Shown piece after piece: positions 8,901-17,600 of a stretch of DNA of 64,000 nucleotides. A program made the translations under genes and the position numbers. Under the pieces are notes generated by a model, which did not search any database, was not told the DNA's origin, and was given only the letters and a program-made list of their open reading frames with translations. Every line of letters begins with the position of its first letter. Within the stretch, counting starts at the first letter, position 1. The stretch comes from Flectobacillus roseus (lineage in GTDB: Bacteria > Bacteroidota > Bacteroidia > Cytophagales > Spirosomataceae), in assembly GCF_030056665.1 (NCBI RefSeq), contig NZ_JASHIG010000017.1. The stretch is one strand, 5' to 3'.

Positions 8901-9619
8901 TGAAAGATGGAGTTGTTAACTCAACTTCGATTACAGGTAATACTGCGATTCGTCCTGGATTTATGAAGTTAAAGGATACCAATGGCGATGGTGTGGTAAA
9001 CAGCTTAGACCGTCAGGTTATTGGTAATACTCTACCAAAAGCTCAAGGTGGTTTCGGATTTAATGGTCGCTACAAAAACTTTGATGCTTCGGTTTTCTTT
9101 AACTGGTCGTATGGTAACAAGATTTATAATACTGGTAAAATCCAATACAACCAATTCCGTCGTGTGACTTACGGTAACCTTACTGACATGATGAGCATCA
9201 ATAATCGCTTTACCTATTTGGACGTAGACGGAAAATACACAGGAACACCGGGTGAAATTGTGACTGATTTGGAGCAATTGAGACAATTAAATGCTAACAA
9301 AACTATTTGGTCACCACTAGGATTGGCAGATGCACAAGCGGTTATTTCTGACTGGGCACTTGAAGATGGTTCATTTATTCGTTTGAACAACCTAAACATT
9401 GGCTACTCTATTCCAAAACACATTATTTCGAAGTTAGGTATGTCTCAATTCAGAATTTACTTTACTGGAAACAATCTTTACCTATGGTCGAAATACTCAG
9501 GCTATGACCCAGAAGTTAGTACCACAAGAAGCGGATATTCAGGTTTAACGCCAGGGGTAGATTATTCTTCATTCCCGCGTAGCCGCTCATATACTTTTGG
9601 TGTAAATATTACTTTCTAG
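5999..9619 (+). CDS. SusC/RagA TonB-dependent receptor with STN signalling domain
   Basis: The 1206-residue outer-membrane receptor imports glycan fragments using TonB energy. After a signal peptide (ending near DASAQ, residue 38) come an STN domain (about 44-115: VTVSVKNSTIKGVLKELEKESGVSFIF), a carboxypeptidase-regulatory-like Ig domain (about 148-225), the plug (about 230-355, RVRGGGSITQDNSPLYVVDGF) and the 22-strand barrel ending in FGVNITF. The STN domain is the part that contacts FecR, which fits the sigma/anti-sigma pair just upstream; the other two SusC proteins in the window lack it. The enzymes downstream make homogalacturonan fragments the likely cargo. A second ATG at 6038 would give a shorter signal peptide. 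Confidence 0.95.
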   Translation: MEKQFIKTTFFKIMKMTVIQLAIAIAFMVVSYAKDASAQEVLAKPVTVSVKNSTIKGVLKELEKESGVSFIFSSKQTLTQANNLSLIANNESLRTVLNRFLNPLNMSYKVVHNSIVLTASNGLEEKSGMNTPMLETSLTKATAADPVKGKVVDSESGDALPGVTVKVKGTNNGATTDSQGRFSINAPKGATLVFSFIGMKTQEVKIEGKGELSISLAPENSMLAEVSVVSDGYGVVKKTDNTGSVASMSGRDLKNIPITSAAQAMTGRMAGVSVVTTDGSPDADVVIRVRGGGSITQDNSPLYVVDGFIVNSIKDVPPSDIESINVLKDAAATAIYGAQASNGVVVITTKRPKAGRTTVSYNGFMQLKTLPSDRAYKVLSPYEYVLVNYERAKLRSTTDVNNMEKFFGKYGDYDLYKNKKGTNWQDELFGAPRTTQSHNVSISGGTELTTFSLSLTNNTDQGLLTGSGYNRNVINFKLNQNISKKLKFDASARITNTVIDGAGTSGSAQLNIKDAVQTRPTNGIADELDIDLSTAGSDDDFASFLLALVNPKKLVAQDWRKRTTQDYVLNAGLSWSIVKGLDFKTTLTSSKSYDKVLRYYGPLTGESFNNGSSLPIGEKTNFETNSLRWLNTLNYQMKGLGAHKLDFLLGHEVYSTGGNTSFLRGEDFRASITPEELFANMSFGRTDRQYTTENTDQNRVSGFGRINYQFKDRYLAALTFRADASSKFSAANRLGFFPAVALGWKLSETKLLKQVRDLDELKLRVSYGATGNDRIDATATQFLFEATTLRGPGFGNVDNVYYTPTGTTLYNPNLVWETTINQNAGLDFGFFKQRLVGSLDLYHNKTSNLLLQSAIPSSSGFTRQWNNVGSTSNRGVELSLTGYIIDKPDASFSVNLNFGINKAKVEALDGTQERFFQSNWASTDLRDQDDFYVKVGGTLGDVYGYVSDGFYTVDDFSGYDAATKKYILKDGVVNSTSITGNTAIRPGFMKLKDTNGDGVVNSLDRQVIGNTLPKAQGGFGFNGRYKNFDASVFFNWSYGNKIYNTGKIQYNQFRRVTYGNLTDMMSINNRFTYLDVDGKYTGTPGEIVTDLEQLRQLNANKTIWSPLGLADAQAVISDWALEDGSFIRLNNLNIGYSIPKHIISKLGMSQFRIYFTGNNLYLWSKYSGYDPEVSTTRSGYSGLTPGVDYSSFPRSRSYTFGVNITF

Positions 9620-9626
9620 TCTTTGT

Positions 9627-9649
9627 TAAAAGTTTGAATTGAACTTTTA
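9627..9649 (+). other. Hairpin between susC and susD
   Basis: TAAAAGTT (9627-9634) and AACTTTTA (9642-9649) form an 8-bp stem with a 7-base loop in the 86-bp gap between the receptor and binding-protein genes. There is no T tract after it, so an mRNA processing or stability role is more likely than termination. Confidence 0.4.
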
Positions 9650-9705
9650 GTGTGTTTAACCTAAAAATCAGACTCAAGCCTCGGCAAAAGTCTATTCAAT
9701 GTATT

Positions 9706-11523
9706 ATGAAAAAGAAATTCCTCATACTCGCAGTGATAGCTTCTGGTTTTCTAACGTCTTGTAAAGACTTCTTAGAGCCAGATTCGTTATCAACTTTTGA
9801 CGTAACTTATATTTATTCAAACCCAGATGATGCTCGTAAAGGTGTAAATGCTATTTATGAATCATTTGGTCAAGATGCATTCCGTTCTCGCCTTTCAAAT
9901 AATATGGCAGGTAATACCGACATCGAGCACCAAAGTGGCTGGAGTAGTACTGCTGACCGTTATCAAATTTGGGATTTGAATGCCCTCGCTACTAATGGAG
10001 ACCTTCGTGTTGTATGGAATGCAGCCTATACTTCAATTCGTAACTGTAATATCGCTATTGAAGGAATTGAAGCCAGTGATGCCCTAAAATCTTCTGATGC
10101 TGCTACTTCAAGAAAAATGTATCAGATGCTTGGTGAGGCGTACACAATGCGTGCTTACTGGTATAGCATGCTGACGATGTACTTCGGTGATGTACCTAAT
10201 GTACGTCAAGCGCCAAAGGCTGGTAATAACTTCTTTTTACCTAAGGAAGATCGTAACGTAATTTTATCGCAAGTCATAGATGACCTGATTAAAATTGAAG
10301 ATAAGATGCTTTGGGCTGACCAAAATAACTACAGCATCGAACAAATCAACCGTGAATATACCATGGGTATGATTGCTCGCTTGGCACTTCAGCGTGGAGG
10401 GTATTTCTTGACTCCTGCTATGCAAATGGAGCGTAAGTCTGACTATTTGGATTATTATAAAATTGCGAAGACTTATACCGAAAAATTAGTTACGTTGAAA
10501 GACCGTGCTTTGCCGACTGATTTCAAACAGGTATTCTTGAATCAATCAAAATTTGTGACTCCATCTAATAGTGATGTATTATTTGAAGTACCATTTGCGA
10601 TTGGTAATGGTGATGTGGGTTGGAATATTGGTATTACCGTAGAAGGTGGTACAACAGCAGCTCACAGCTATGGTTCGGGTAATAACTATATGGCGATTCC
10701 TCCAACGTATTATTTTTCATTCGATACTTTGGACGTTCGTCGTGACGTAACTTGTGCTTTCTACAAAATCAATACGAGTGCTCAGGCTGTGTTCGTAACC
10801 AACTCGATGAACATCGCTCAAGGTAAGTGGAGTCGTTGGTTCTTAGATAAAGCACCTGGGGCTTCTACGGCTAAAGGTACAGGTATCAACTGGCCAATGA
10901 TGCGTTATTCGGATGTATTATTGATGTTGGCTGAAGCAGAAAATGAATTGAATGGTCCAACTGAAATTGCTCAAAATGCGCTAAAACGTGTTCGTCAGCG
11001 TGCGTTCTCTTCTACTTACTGGCCTACCAAAGTAGATGCTTATATTAAGTCTGTATCTGCTTCGAAACAAAGTTTCTTTAATGCTATTGTGGATGAAAGA
11101 GCTTGGGAATTTGGCGGTGAAATGATTCGTAAATATGAATTGATTCGCTGGAACTTATATGCACCAAAAATGAAACAAATGGTGGATGACTTGAAATTGA
11201 TGGCAGATGCTGCGCAGACAGGAACAGGTAAATTCTCTGAATTACCAGACTATATGTACTGGAAACGTGATGCAAGTGGAACTTTCAAATTGTTGAACCC
11301 AAGCCGCAAATACGTAGGGACGCCAGATGCTACTTGGACACGAGTATCGTTCTTGGCGAGTTTGAAACCAACATCTACCACTTACGTGGATTGGATTACC
11401 AAAGACTGGGAGAAATACTACAATGGACCTGTAGCAGGTGTATCTCGTTATATTTTCCCTATCCCTGCCGAAGCAATTACAAATAGCCAAGGTAAACTAG
11501 CCAACGACGGTTACGGTTTTTAG
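9706..11523 (+). CDS. SusD/RagB nutrient-binding lipoprotein (pectin locus)
   Basis: SusD proteins are surface lipoproteins that sit as a lid on the SusC barrel and bind glycan. This 605-residue protein starts MKKKFLILAVIASGFLTSC, with the lipobox cysteine at residue 19, and contains the family pattern DFLEPDSLSTFDVTYIYSNPDDARKGVNAIYESF near the N-terminus and the C-terminal MRYSDVLLMLAEAENELNG segment. The ATG at 9706 is chosen because it puts the lipoprotein signal at the start; the frame runs 18 codons further upstream. It is cotranscribed with the receptor 86 bases upstream. Confidence 0.95.
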   Translation: MKKKFLILAVIASGFLTSCKDFLEPDSLSTFDVTYIYSNPDDARKGVNAIYESFGQDAFRSRLSNNMAGNTDIEHQSGWSSTADRYQIWDLNALATNGDLRVVWNAAYTSIRNCNIAIEGIEASDALKSSDAATSRKMYQMLGEAYTMRAYWYSMLTMYFGDVPNVRQAPKAGNNFFLPKEDRNVILSQVIDDLIKIEDKMLWADQNNYSIEQINREYTMGMIARLALQRGGYFLTPAMQMERKSDYLDYYKIAKTYTEKLVTLKDRALPTDFKQVFLNQSKFVTPSNSDVLFEVPFAIGNGDVGWNIGITVEGGTTAAHSYGSGNNYMAIPPTYYFSFDTLDVRRDVTCAFYKINTSAQAVFVTNSMNIAQGKWSRWFLDKAPGASTAKGTGINWPMMRYSDVLLMLAEAENELNGPTEIAQNALKRVRQRAFSSTYWPTKVDAYIKSVSASKQSFFNAIVDERAWEFGGEMIRKYELIRWNLYAPKMKQMVDDLKLMADAAQTGTGKFSELPDYMYWKRDASGTFKLLNPSRKYVGTPDATWTRVSFLASLKPTSTTYVDWITKDWEKYYNGPVAGVSRYIFPIPAEAITNSQGKLANDGYGF

Positions 11524-11531
11524 GCTGTAGG

Positions 11532-11572
11532 TTTGAGTGCTATGACTTGTTAATGAGCTCATTGCACTCAAA
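11532..11572 (+). other. Hairpin between susD and the DUF5123 gene
   Basis: TTTGAGTGC (11532-11540) and GCACTCAAA (11564-11572) form a 9-bp perfect stem; a second palindrome AATGAGCTCATT (11552-11563) fills most of the loop. No T run follows. It may set transcript levels downstream of susD. Confidence 0.4.
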
Positions 11573-11653
11573 TATGGCAAGTTGTTTTCTTAAATTAAAA
11601 GGAGTTCCGACTGGGAGTCCTTTGTTTCAAGATCTTTTTAACAAAGAAAATTT

Positions 11654-13315
11654 ATGAAAAAGTCATATATCAAACAGAGTATCTTGTTAGCAGTATCGGC
11701 TTTGGGTTTGCTTTTTGCCTGCAAGCCTGAAGAAGAAATTACTGCGGAAACTCGCTTATTTCGCCCTGTTTTAAATAAAGATTTATCTGCCAAAAACAAT
11801 ACCATTATTGTGAATATGGCCAACATCAAAGCGGCAGTGGGATATACCGTGGAAGTAAGTAGAGATACCTTCAAAACGGTAGACTATAAAGTCAATGTTG
11901 ATACCAATTATGTAGTAGTAGACCAAACCTTATTAAAAGGAGAGTCGTTGTTTTGGAATACGCAATATCAAGTTAGAGCTACTGCTCATGCTGCTAACGC
12001 TCAATATGATAGTAAGGTGTCAGATTTAGGTGGGGTAAGAACCGAGAAGTTTCCTACGATTATGGTTACTCCGACAGCTTCCGATGTGATTGACGTGGCG
12101 GCTCGTGTACGTTGGGCAACAGGATCGACAGTTATTACTAAAATTAAAGTCTTTGCCAAAACAGATTTAAAACTAGCAACTCCATTGGCATCGTATGATG
12201 TGACTGATGCTGAGCAAAAAGCAGGTGCCAAGATTATAGGTAAATTGTTGCCATTGACCACTTATCAGTTAGCTATTTACAGTGCTGATGGGTCCATTCG
12301 TGGTTGGGATAATTATACAACTATCCAACGTGCCGTAGATACTACGCAGCCTGGCGTAATAGATTTGTCGGAAAGTGACGATCCAAATGCACTAAATACT
12401 GCGTTGACTACTGTTGTGGAAGGAGGAACAATTGTCTTGAAAAAAGGAGCAACTTATGTTATGCCTACCAACAACTTTGATAAGTCTGTGACAATTACTA
12501 GTGCTTACGGATTTGGAGATCAAAAAACAATTATTACGACTTCGGGTGGAGGAAATATTGCCACAGGAGCGTCTATCAAGTATTTAAGATTCTCAAATAT
12601 CGAATTTATTGGTGCTGATATTGCTGCTAGTTATATTTTCAACCCTAACCTAGCAACTACTACTACTGTGGGAGAGTTGTCATTTGATAACTGTGTAATC
12701 TCAAATATGCGTGGTGTATTGCGTATTCGTGCCAAAGTATTCATTACCAATTATATTATCAAAAACTCTATTGTACATCAAATTGGTAACTATGGTGTAT
12801 TGACTACTGATACTGACGGTGATGCCCAAGCAGCTGTTGATAATATCTTGTTTCAAACCTCAACATTTAGCAAAATAAATATTTTCTTAGTTTCTCGTCA
12901 AAATTCAAAATCGGTTGTTATCGAAGATTGTACTTTGAGTGAGATTGCTACCAACCAAGGTTCATTGTTTCAATGGAGAGGTACCGCTGGTGTTCGTAGC
13001 AACGTCACAGGAGGTATTCGTATAAGTAATAGTATTTTTGGTCACGCTTGGGATCAATCAGGAACTAACTTGCTAACGGTTCGTGGTAAATCTGCTGGAT
13101 TAGAAGCAACTACCTTTACAGTTCTCAATACCTACACTACTAGTGACTTTGGCTATGTTGTAGGTTCCGAAATCCCTGGCCTCCCTTCAAATGCTTATTC
13201 TAAAAAAGCTACAGATTTGTGGGTAAGCCCTTATTCAGGATTAAATTTCAATTTTAAAGATACCGCTTTCTCTGGTCGTCGCGATAGTGGTGACCCTCGT
13301 TGGAGAGTGAAATAA
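11654..13315 (+). CDS. DUF4957/DUF5123 surface lipoprotein of pectin loci
   Basis: The 553-residue protein is a lipoprotein (MKKSYIKQSILLAVSALGLLFAC, cysteine at 23). Two fibronectin-III-like domains (about 30-120 and 130-220) precede a right-handed beta-helix-like part with repeating short strands (about 235-400, DUF4957-like) and a C-terminal DUF5123-like segment (about 400-553, GGIRISNSIFGHAW, ending SGDPRWRVK). Proteins of this architecture commonly follow SusCD in pectin loci and are thought to be surface glycan-binding proteins or inactive pectate-lyase-like folds. No catalytic residues can be assigned. A terminator follows directly, marking the end of the susC-susD unit. Confidence 0.8.
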   Translation: MKKSYIKQSILLAVSALGLLFACKPEEEITAETRLFRPVLNKDLSAKNNTIIVNMANIKAAVGYTVEVSRDTFKTVDYKVNVDTNYVVVDQTLLKGESLFWNTQYQVRATAHAANAQYDSKVSDLGGVRTEKFPTIMVTPTASDVIDVAARVRWATGSTVITKIKVFAKTDLKLATPLASYDVTDAEQKAGAKIIGKLLPLTTYQLAIYSADGSIRGWDNYTTIQRAVDTTQPGVIDLSESDDPNALNTALTTVVEGGTIVLKKGATYVMPTNNFDKSVTITSAYGFGDQKTIITTSGGGNIATGASIKYLRFSNIEFIGADIAASYIFNPNLATTTTVGELSFDNCVISNMRGVLRIRAKVFITNYIIKNSIVHQIGNYGVLTTDTDGDAQAAVDNILFQTSTFSKINIFLVSRQNSKSVVIEDCTLSEIATNQGSLFQWRGTAGVRSNVTGGIRISNSIFGHAWDQSGTNLLTVRGKSAGLEATTFTVLNTYTTSDFGYVVGSEIPGLPSNAYSKKATDLWVSPYSGLNFNFKDTAFSGRRDSGDPRWRVK

Positions 13316-13324
13316 AACTTGACT

Positions 13325-13350
13325 GCCCCCGAATTTTCGGGGGCTTTTTT
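13325..13350 (+). terminator. Terminator between the SusCD unit and the PL10 gene
   Basis: GCCCCCGA (13325-13332) pairs with TCGGGGGC (13337-13344) around ATTT and is followed by six T residues. The next gene starts only 11 bases after it, so the lyase is expressed by partial readthrough or from a promoter within or before the hairpin. Confidence 0.9.
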
Positions 13351-13360
13351 CCTTTCAAAA

Positions 13361-14440
13361 ATGATGATGAAAAAATCCTTTGCTTTAAGTTTCTTAAGCT
13401 TTCTTCCTTATCTATTTCTGGCTTGTCATACTGCCAAAACCCAGTCTACTATTGCTCAAATAGTTTCTATGGAATATCCTAAAGATTCTGTTGCAGAAAG
13501 AATGCTTCTGTATCAAAGAGACAATGGAGGTTGGCCACAGCCTGGCGGAAATGCTATCAATTATTCACTTACGATTAAACCAGAGCTTAGGAAAAAACTT
13601 TTATCTGATAAAAAAGTATATGATACTACTATTGACGATAAAGCTACCACTAAGGAGATTAATACGCTTGTGAAAGCCTACAGCCAAACTCAGAATCCGA
13701 GTTATCTACAGGCAGCAGAGAACGGAATTAAATATTTGCTCGAAGCGCAAAACAAAGCAGGAGGGTGGGGACAGTTTTATCCTGATACCGCTGGATATCG
13801 TAAACATATCACCTACAATGACAATGCCATGATAGATGTCATGAAGGTCATGAGAAGTACTGTTGAGGCAAAAGATGAGTACGCAAGTGTTTCTCCCAGC
13901 CTCAGACCTTTGGCTCAAAATGCTATGGAAAGAGGAATCCGCTGTATTTTGAATACCCAAGTTCGCCAAAATGGAACTCTTACCGTTTGGTGTGCCCAAC
14001 ATGACAGAATTACGCTAAAACCTGCCAAGGCACGAAAATTTGAATTACCATCGCTGAGTGGTGCTGAGTCAGTTGGGATTATCAACTTTTTAATGGCCAT
14101 AAAAAATCCATCAGACGAAATCAAGCAATCGATAAAAGCGGCTGTTGCATATTTGGAATCGGTAAAAATCAAAGGAATAAAAGTGGAAGACATTCCCGCT
14201 CCATCACTTCCAAAGGGTAAAGATCGTGTCGTAACAGCAGATCCTAAGGGAGAAATTTGGGCAAGATTTTATGATTTAGAAACCAACAAACCCTTCTTTG
14301 TTGGACGTGATAGCGTGCCCAAAGAAACATTAGCCGAAATCGAACACGAGCGTCGTATCGGATATGGTTACTACGGCGACTGGCCCCAAAAACTCATTGA
14401 GGTGGATTATCCAAAGTGGCTTGCCAAATGGAGCAAGTAA
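13361..14440 (+). CDS. pelA: Pectate lyase, polysaccharide lyase family 10
   Basis: PL10 enzymes cleave de-esterified polygalacturonate by beta-elimination. The protein (about 359 residues) shows the family signature MLLYQRDNGGWPQPGGNAINY, then KATTKEINTLVKAYSQTQNPSY, GGWGQFYPD, YNDNAMIDVM and the C-terminal GYGYYGDWPQKL, spanning the whole Pec_lyase domain. Three successive ATG codons lie at 13361, 13364 and 13367; the first is used here. The start is followed by a lipoprotein-like signal (LPYLFLAC), so the enzyme is probably surface- or periplasm-anchored. An in-frame ATG at 13319 lies before the terminator and is not credible. Confidence 0.9.
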   Translation: MMMKKSFALSFLSFLPYLFLACHTAKTQSTIAQIVSMEYPKDSVAERMLLYQRDNGGWPQPGGNAINYSLTIKPELRKKLLSDKKVYDTTIDDKATTKEINTLVKAYSQTQNPSYLQAAENGIKYLLEAQNKAGGWGQFYPDTAGYRKHITYNDNAMIDVMKVMRSTVEAKDEYASVSPSLRPLAQNAMERGIRCILNTQVRQNGTLTVWCAQHDRITLKPAKARKFELPSLSGAESVGIINFLMAIKNPSDEIKQSIKAAVAYLESVKIKGIKVEDIPAPSLPKGKDRVVTADPKGEIWARFYDLETNKPFFVGRDSVPKETLAEIEHERRIGYGYYGDWPQKLIEVDYPKWLAKWSK

Positions 14441-14455
14441 GCTCGGTCATTAGGT

Positions 14456-14590
14456 AAGTTAGTCGGCAAAATAAAATTTAATTTTTGAGCTTACGGCTTT
14501 CAGCAATGGGCTTTCGGCAAAAACAAAGCTATTGTTACTAAAAAAACATTCAACACTTTTTGCTTTGTGCTTGTTGCCTTGTGCCTACTA
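14456..14590 (-). repeat. Interspersed ~130-bp element, copy 1 (minus orientation)
   Basis: Read on the minus strand this segment matches the copies at 19143-19270 and 63041-63170: a GGCACAAGGCAAC-type 5' part, a T-rich middle, a GCCGAAAGCCC block, CTCAAAAATTAAATT and ATTTTGCCGACTAACTTA. Its two ends carry short inverted repeats, TTAGTAGGCA and TTAGTCGGCA. It fills most of the gap between the PL10 and PL1-CE8 genes. No coding potential is seen. Confidence 0.75.
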
Positions 14591-14672
14591 AAAATTTCTA
14601 TTTTGAGAGCTTTTTAGCAATAGTCCAATGCTGATACCCCAAAGCTCAAACCCTATTTAAAACCTATTCAAG

Positions 14673-17600
14673 ATGAAAATTTCTTCTTTTTTCCAAGTGA
14701 GAAAATACATTTTTTCACTTGCTGCTTTCATATTGTGTTTATTTTCAGAAACCCATGCCCAACAACTTGCTTTTCCCACTGCTGAAGGCGGTGGACGCTT
14801 TGCCAAAGGTGGGCGAGGTGGAAGCATATACGAGGTTACGAACCTCAATGATTCAGGTATTGGTAGTTTGCGTGATGCCATAAGTCAGCCCAACCGAACT
14901 ATTATTTTTAAAGTTTCGGGAGAAATAAAACTAAAAAGTAGACTCGTAATCAGACAAAATAATATTACGATTGCGGGGCAAACAGCCCCTGGCGATGGGA
15001 TTTGTATCACAGGATATACTCTTAATATTTCGGCATCAGATATAATCGTCCGATTCTTACGTTGTCGCTTTGGTGATGAAAATGCTTCTGAAGACGATGC
15101 TATGAACTGTTGGAATGGGCCTTACCAAAATATTATCGTTGACCATTGCTCTATGAGTTGGTCAATTGATGAAACAGGGACGTTTTATGGAATCCGAAAT
15201 TTTACTTTACAATGGTGTATTTTGAGCGAAAGCTTATATAATTCAAAGCATGACAAAGGAATTCATGGTTATGCAGGAATTTGGGGAGGAGCAAATGCTA
15301 CTTTTCATCATAACTTGTTAGCTCATCACTCATCCAGAAACCCTAGATTCGGGGGAGCTAGAAAAGGATATGTTCCTTATGACCCAGCTGATGAATTGGT
15401 AGATTATCGCAACAACGTGTTGTATAACTGGGGAAATATTAACTCTTCGTATGGTGGCGAAGGCGGTAAAATCAATATGGTGAATAACTACTACAAAGCA
15501 GGACCTGCCACGCCTGGTAGTCTTACCACAAGTTCCGCATCCAACAAAAGAAATAGAATTCTTAATTATACCAATTTTTATGTAGATGGCACAGATACCA
15601 CTTGGGGAGGGAAGTTTTACATTGATGGTAACTATGTAGCTGGGTTTCCAGATGTAACGGCGGATAACTGGACCAAAGGCGTTCAAAAAGATAGTTACGC
15701 CAATGCCGATGCATTGATCAAAGCTGCTCGTCAGGAAAAACCTTTTGATACTGCACCTGTCCGTACACATACTGCGGAGGAAGCCTATTTAAGAGTATTG
15801 GATAGTGCTGGTGCCATTTTACCACGTCGTGACCCAATTGATGTACGAATCATTCGTGAAACCCGTACTGGGACTGCTACTTATGAGGGCGCGACCTACG
15901 CTTTGGTAACTAGTGCTGGTATTACTCACCCTTCGGGGATTATTGATAGTCCCTCTAATGTAGGAGGACTTCCAAAGTATGGAAGTAATAAGTCTTATAC
16001 CGATGCAGATAAAGACGGGATGGATGATATTTGGGAGGTAGCGAATGGACTAAATCCCAAAGATGCTACAGATGGCAATAATATCGCTTCAAATGGATAC
16101 ACTCAACTCGAAAACTTTCTTAATAGTATCACTAAAGATACAGGTTCTGGCGAAATTGCTGGTGGGACAAAAACGGTAGATTTGATGGGATATGATGCGG
16201 TGGTTGCTTTAGATGGAACAGGGTCGCATTCAACCGTTCAGGCGGCTATCGACGCTGTACCAGTGAATAGTACAGCACCTTTTCGAATTTTTATTAAGAA
16301 TGGTAAATATCTCGAAAAAGTCAATATCCCTTCCAACAAGCCATTTATTTACTTAATCGGTGAAAGTGCTGCCAAGACTATTATTTCTTGGAATGACTAT
16401 TCAGGAAAAGTAAATCCCGCAGGTGGAACCTATGGTACAAGCACTTCTGGAACTTTGACCATTAAATCAGATAACTGTGGCTTGTGGAATTTGACAGTTG
16501 AAAATACAACGGGTGACTCTCCACAAGCTTTGGCGGTATCCTTAGAAGGAGATAAGACCGTTGTAAAATCCTGTATTTTCTTAGGTGGGCAAGATACTGT
16601 ATTAAGCAATGGCGATGGCAAACGCCAGTATTTTAAGGATACTTATATCGATGGTGTGGTGGATTTTATTTTTGGTAGTGCCACTGCCATTTTTGATTCT
16701 TGTATTGTGTATGCCAAAGACCGTGTCGATAAATTGGCAGGTAGTTATATCACAGCAGCTAATACGCCAACCTCTCAAACGTATGGTTATGTATTCAGAA
16801 ATACGATTTTACCAGCCAATAATGGGGTTACTTCTTATGTTTTAGGACGTCCTTGGCAAAATGATGCAGGCACTGCCGATGCTGCCAAAAAAGGAAATAA
16901 GGTTGTTTTTTTAAATAGTATTTATGGAAATAAAATAGTTAAATCGGAAGGTTGGTCAGTTTGGGATACTGGAACCAATACAAGTTTGATTACTTACGCC
17001 GAATATAAGTCAAAAGGTTTTAATGGAGCTTTGGCAGATGTTAGTAAAAGGGTTTCTTGGTCGAAACAATTGACGGATACTCAAGCTTTGGTTTATTACG
17101 ATAATTCAAAAGTTTTTGGTACATGGGATCCTTGTACCGTCGCTAATGTCTGTCCAACGGCTAAAGGGGAGTTGGTTATGTTAAATTTTAAAGTAACCAA
17201 AGGAGCTAATTTGTCGACACCAACAACCTTTGCATGGAATACCGCATGGAATATGAAAGATATTCAATTCTCAGTATATCGAAGCGTGGATACTAAAACC
17301 AATTTTGTCAAGCTCAAAGATATTACTAGCACCACCGATACGCTCTGGAATTATACCACCAATGATAATGCACCAGAAGCAGGAAAAACCTATTACTATG
17401 TGATTAAGGCGACTAAAACAGGTTTTAAAGAATTTAATACTGACACTGTTTCGGTAACGAGTCTACCAACAATCACCTTAAATGGTACTCTATCTGATTT
17501 TCTACAAGGTCTAGGCGCTCCGTCAGCTTCTCAAGTATATACGGTTACTGGCGAAAACCTTCCTTCGGCATTGATCATTACTTTGCCCAACAACTTTGAA

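Noticed and set aside
15330..15770. 146-codon minus-strand frame inside the PL1-CE8 gene
   Set aside because: Antisense shadow of conserved pectate-lyase sequence.
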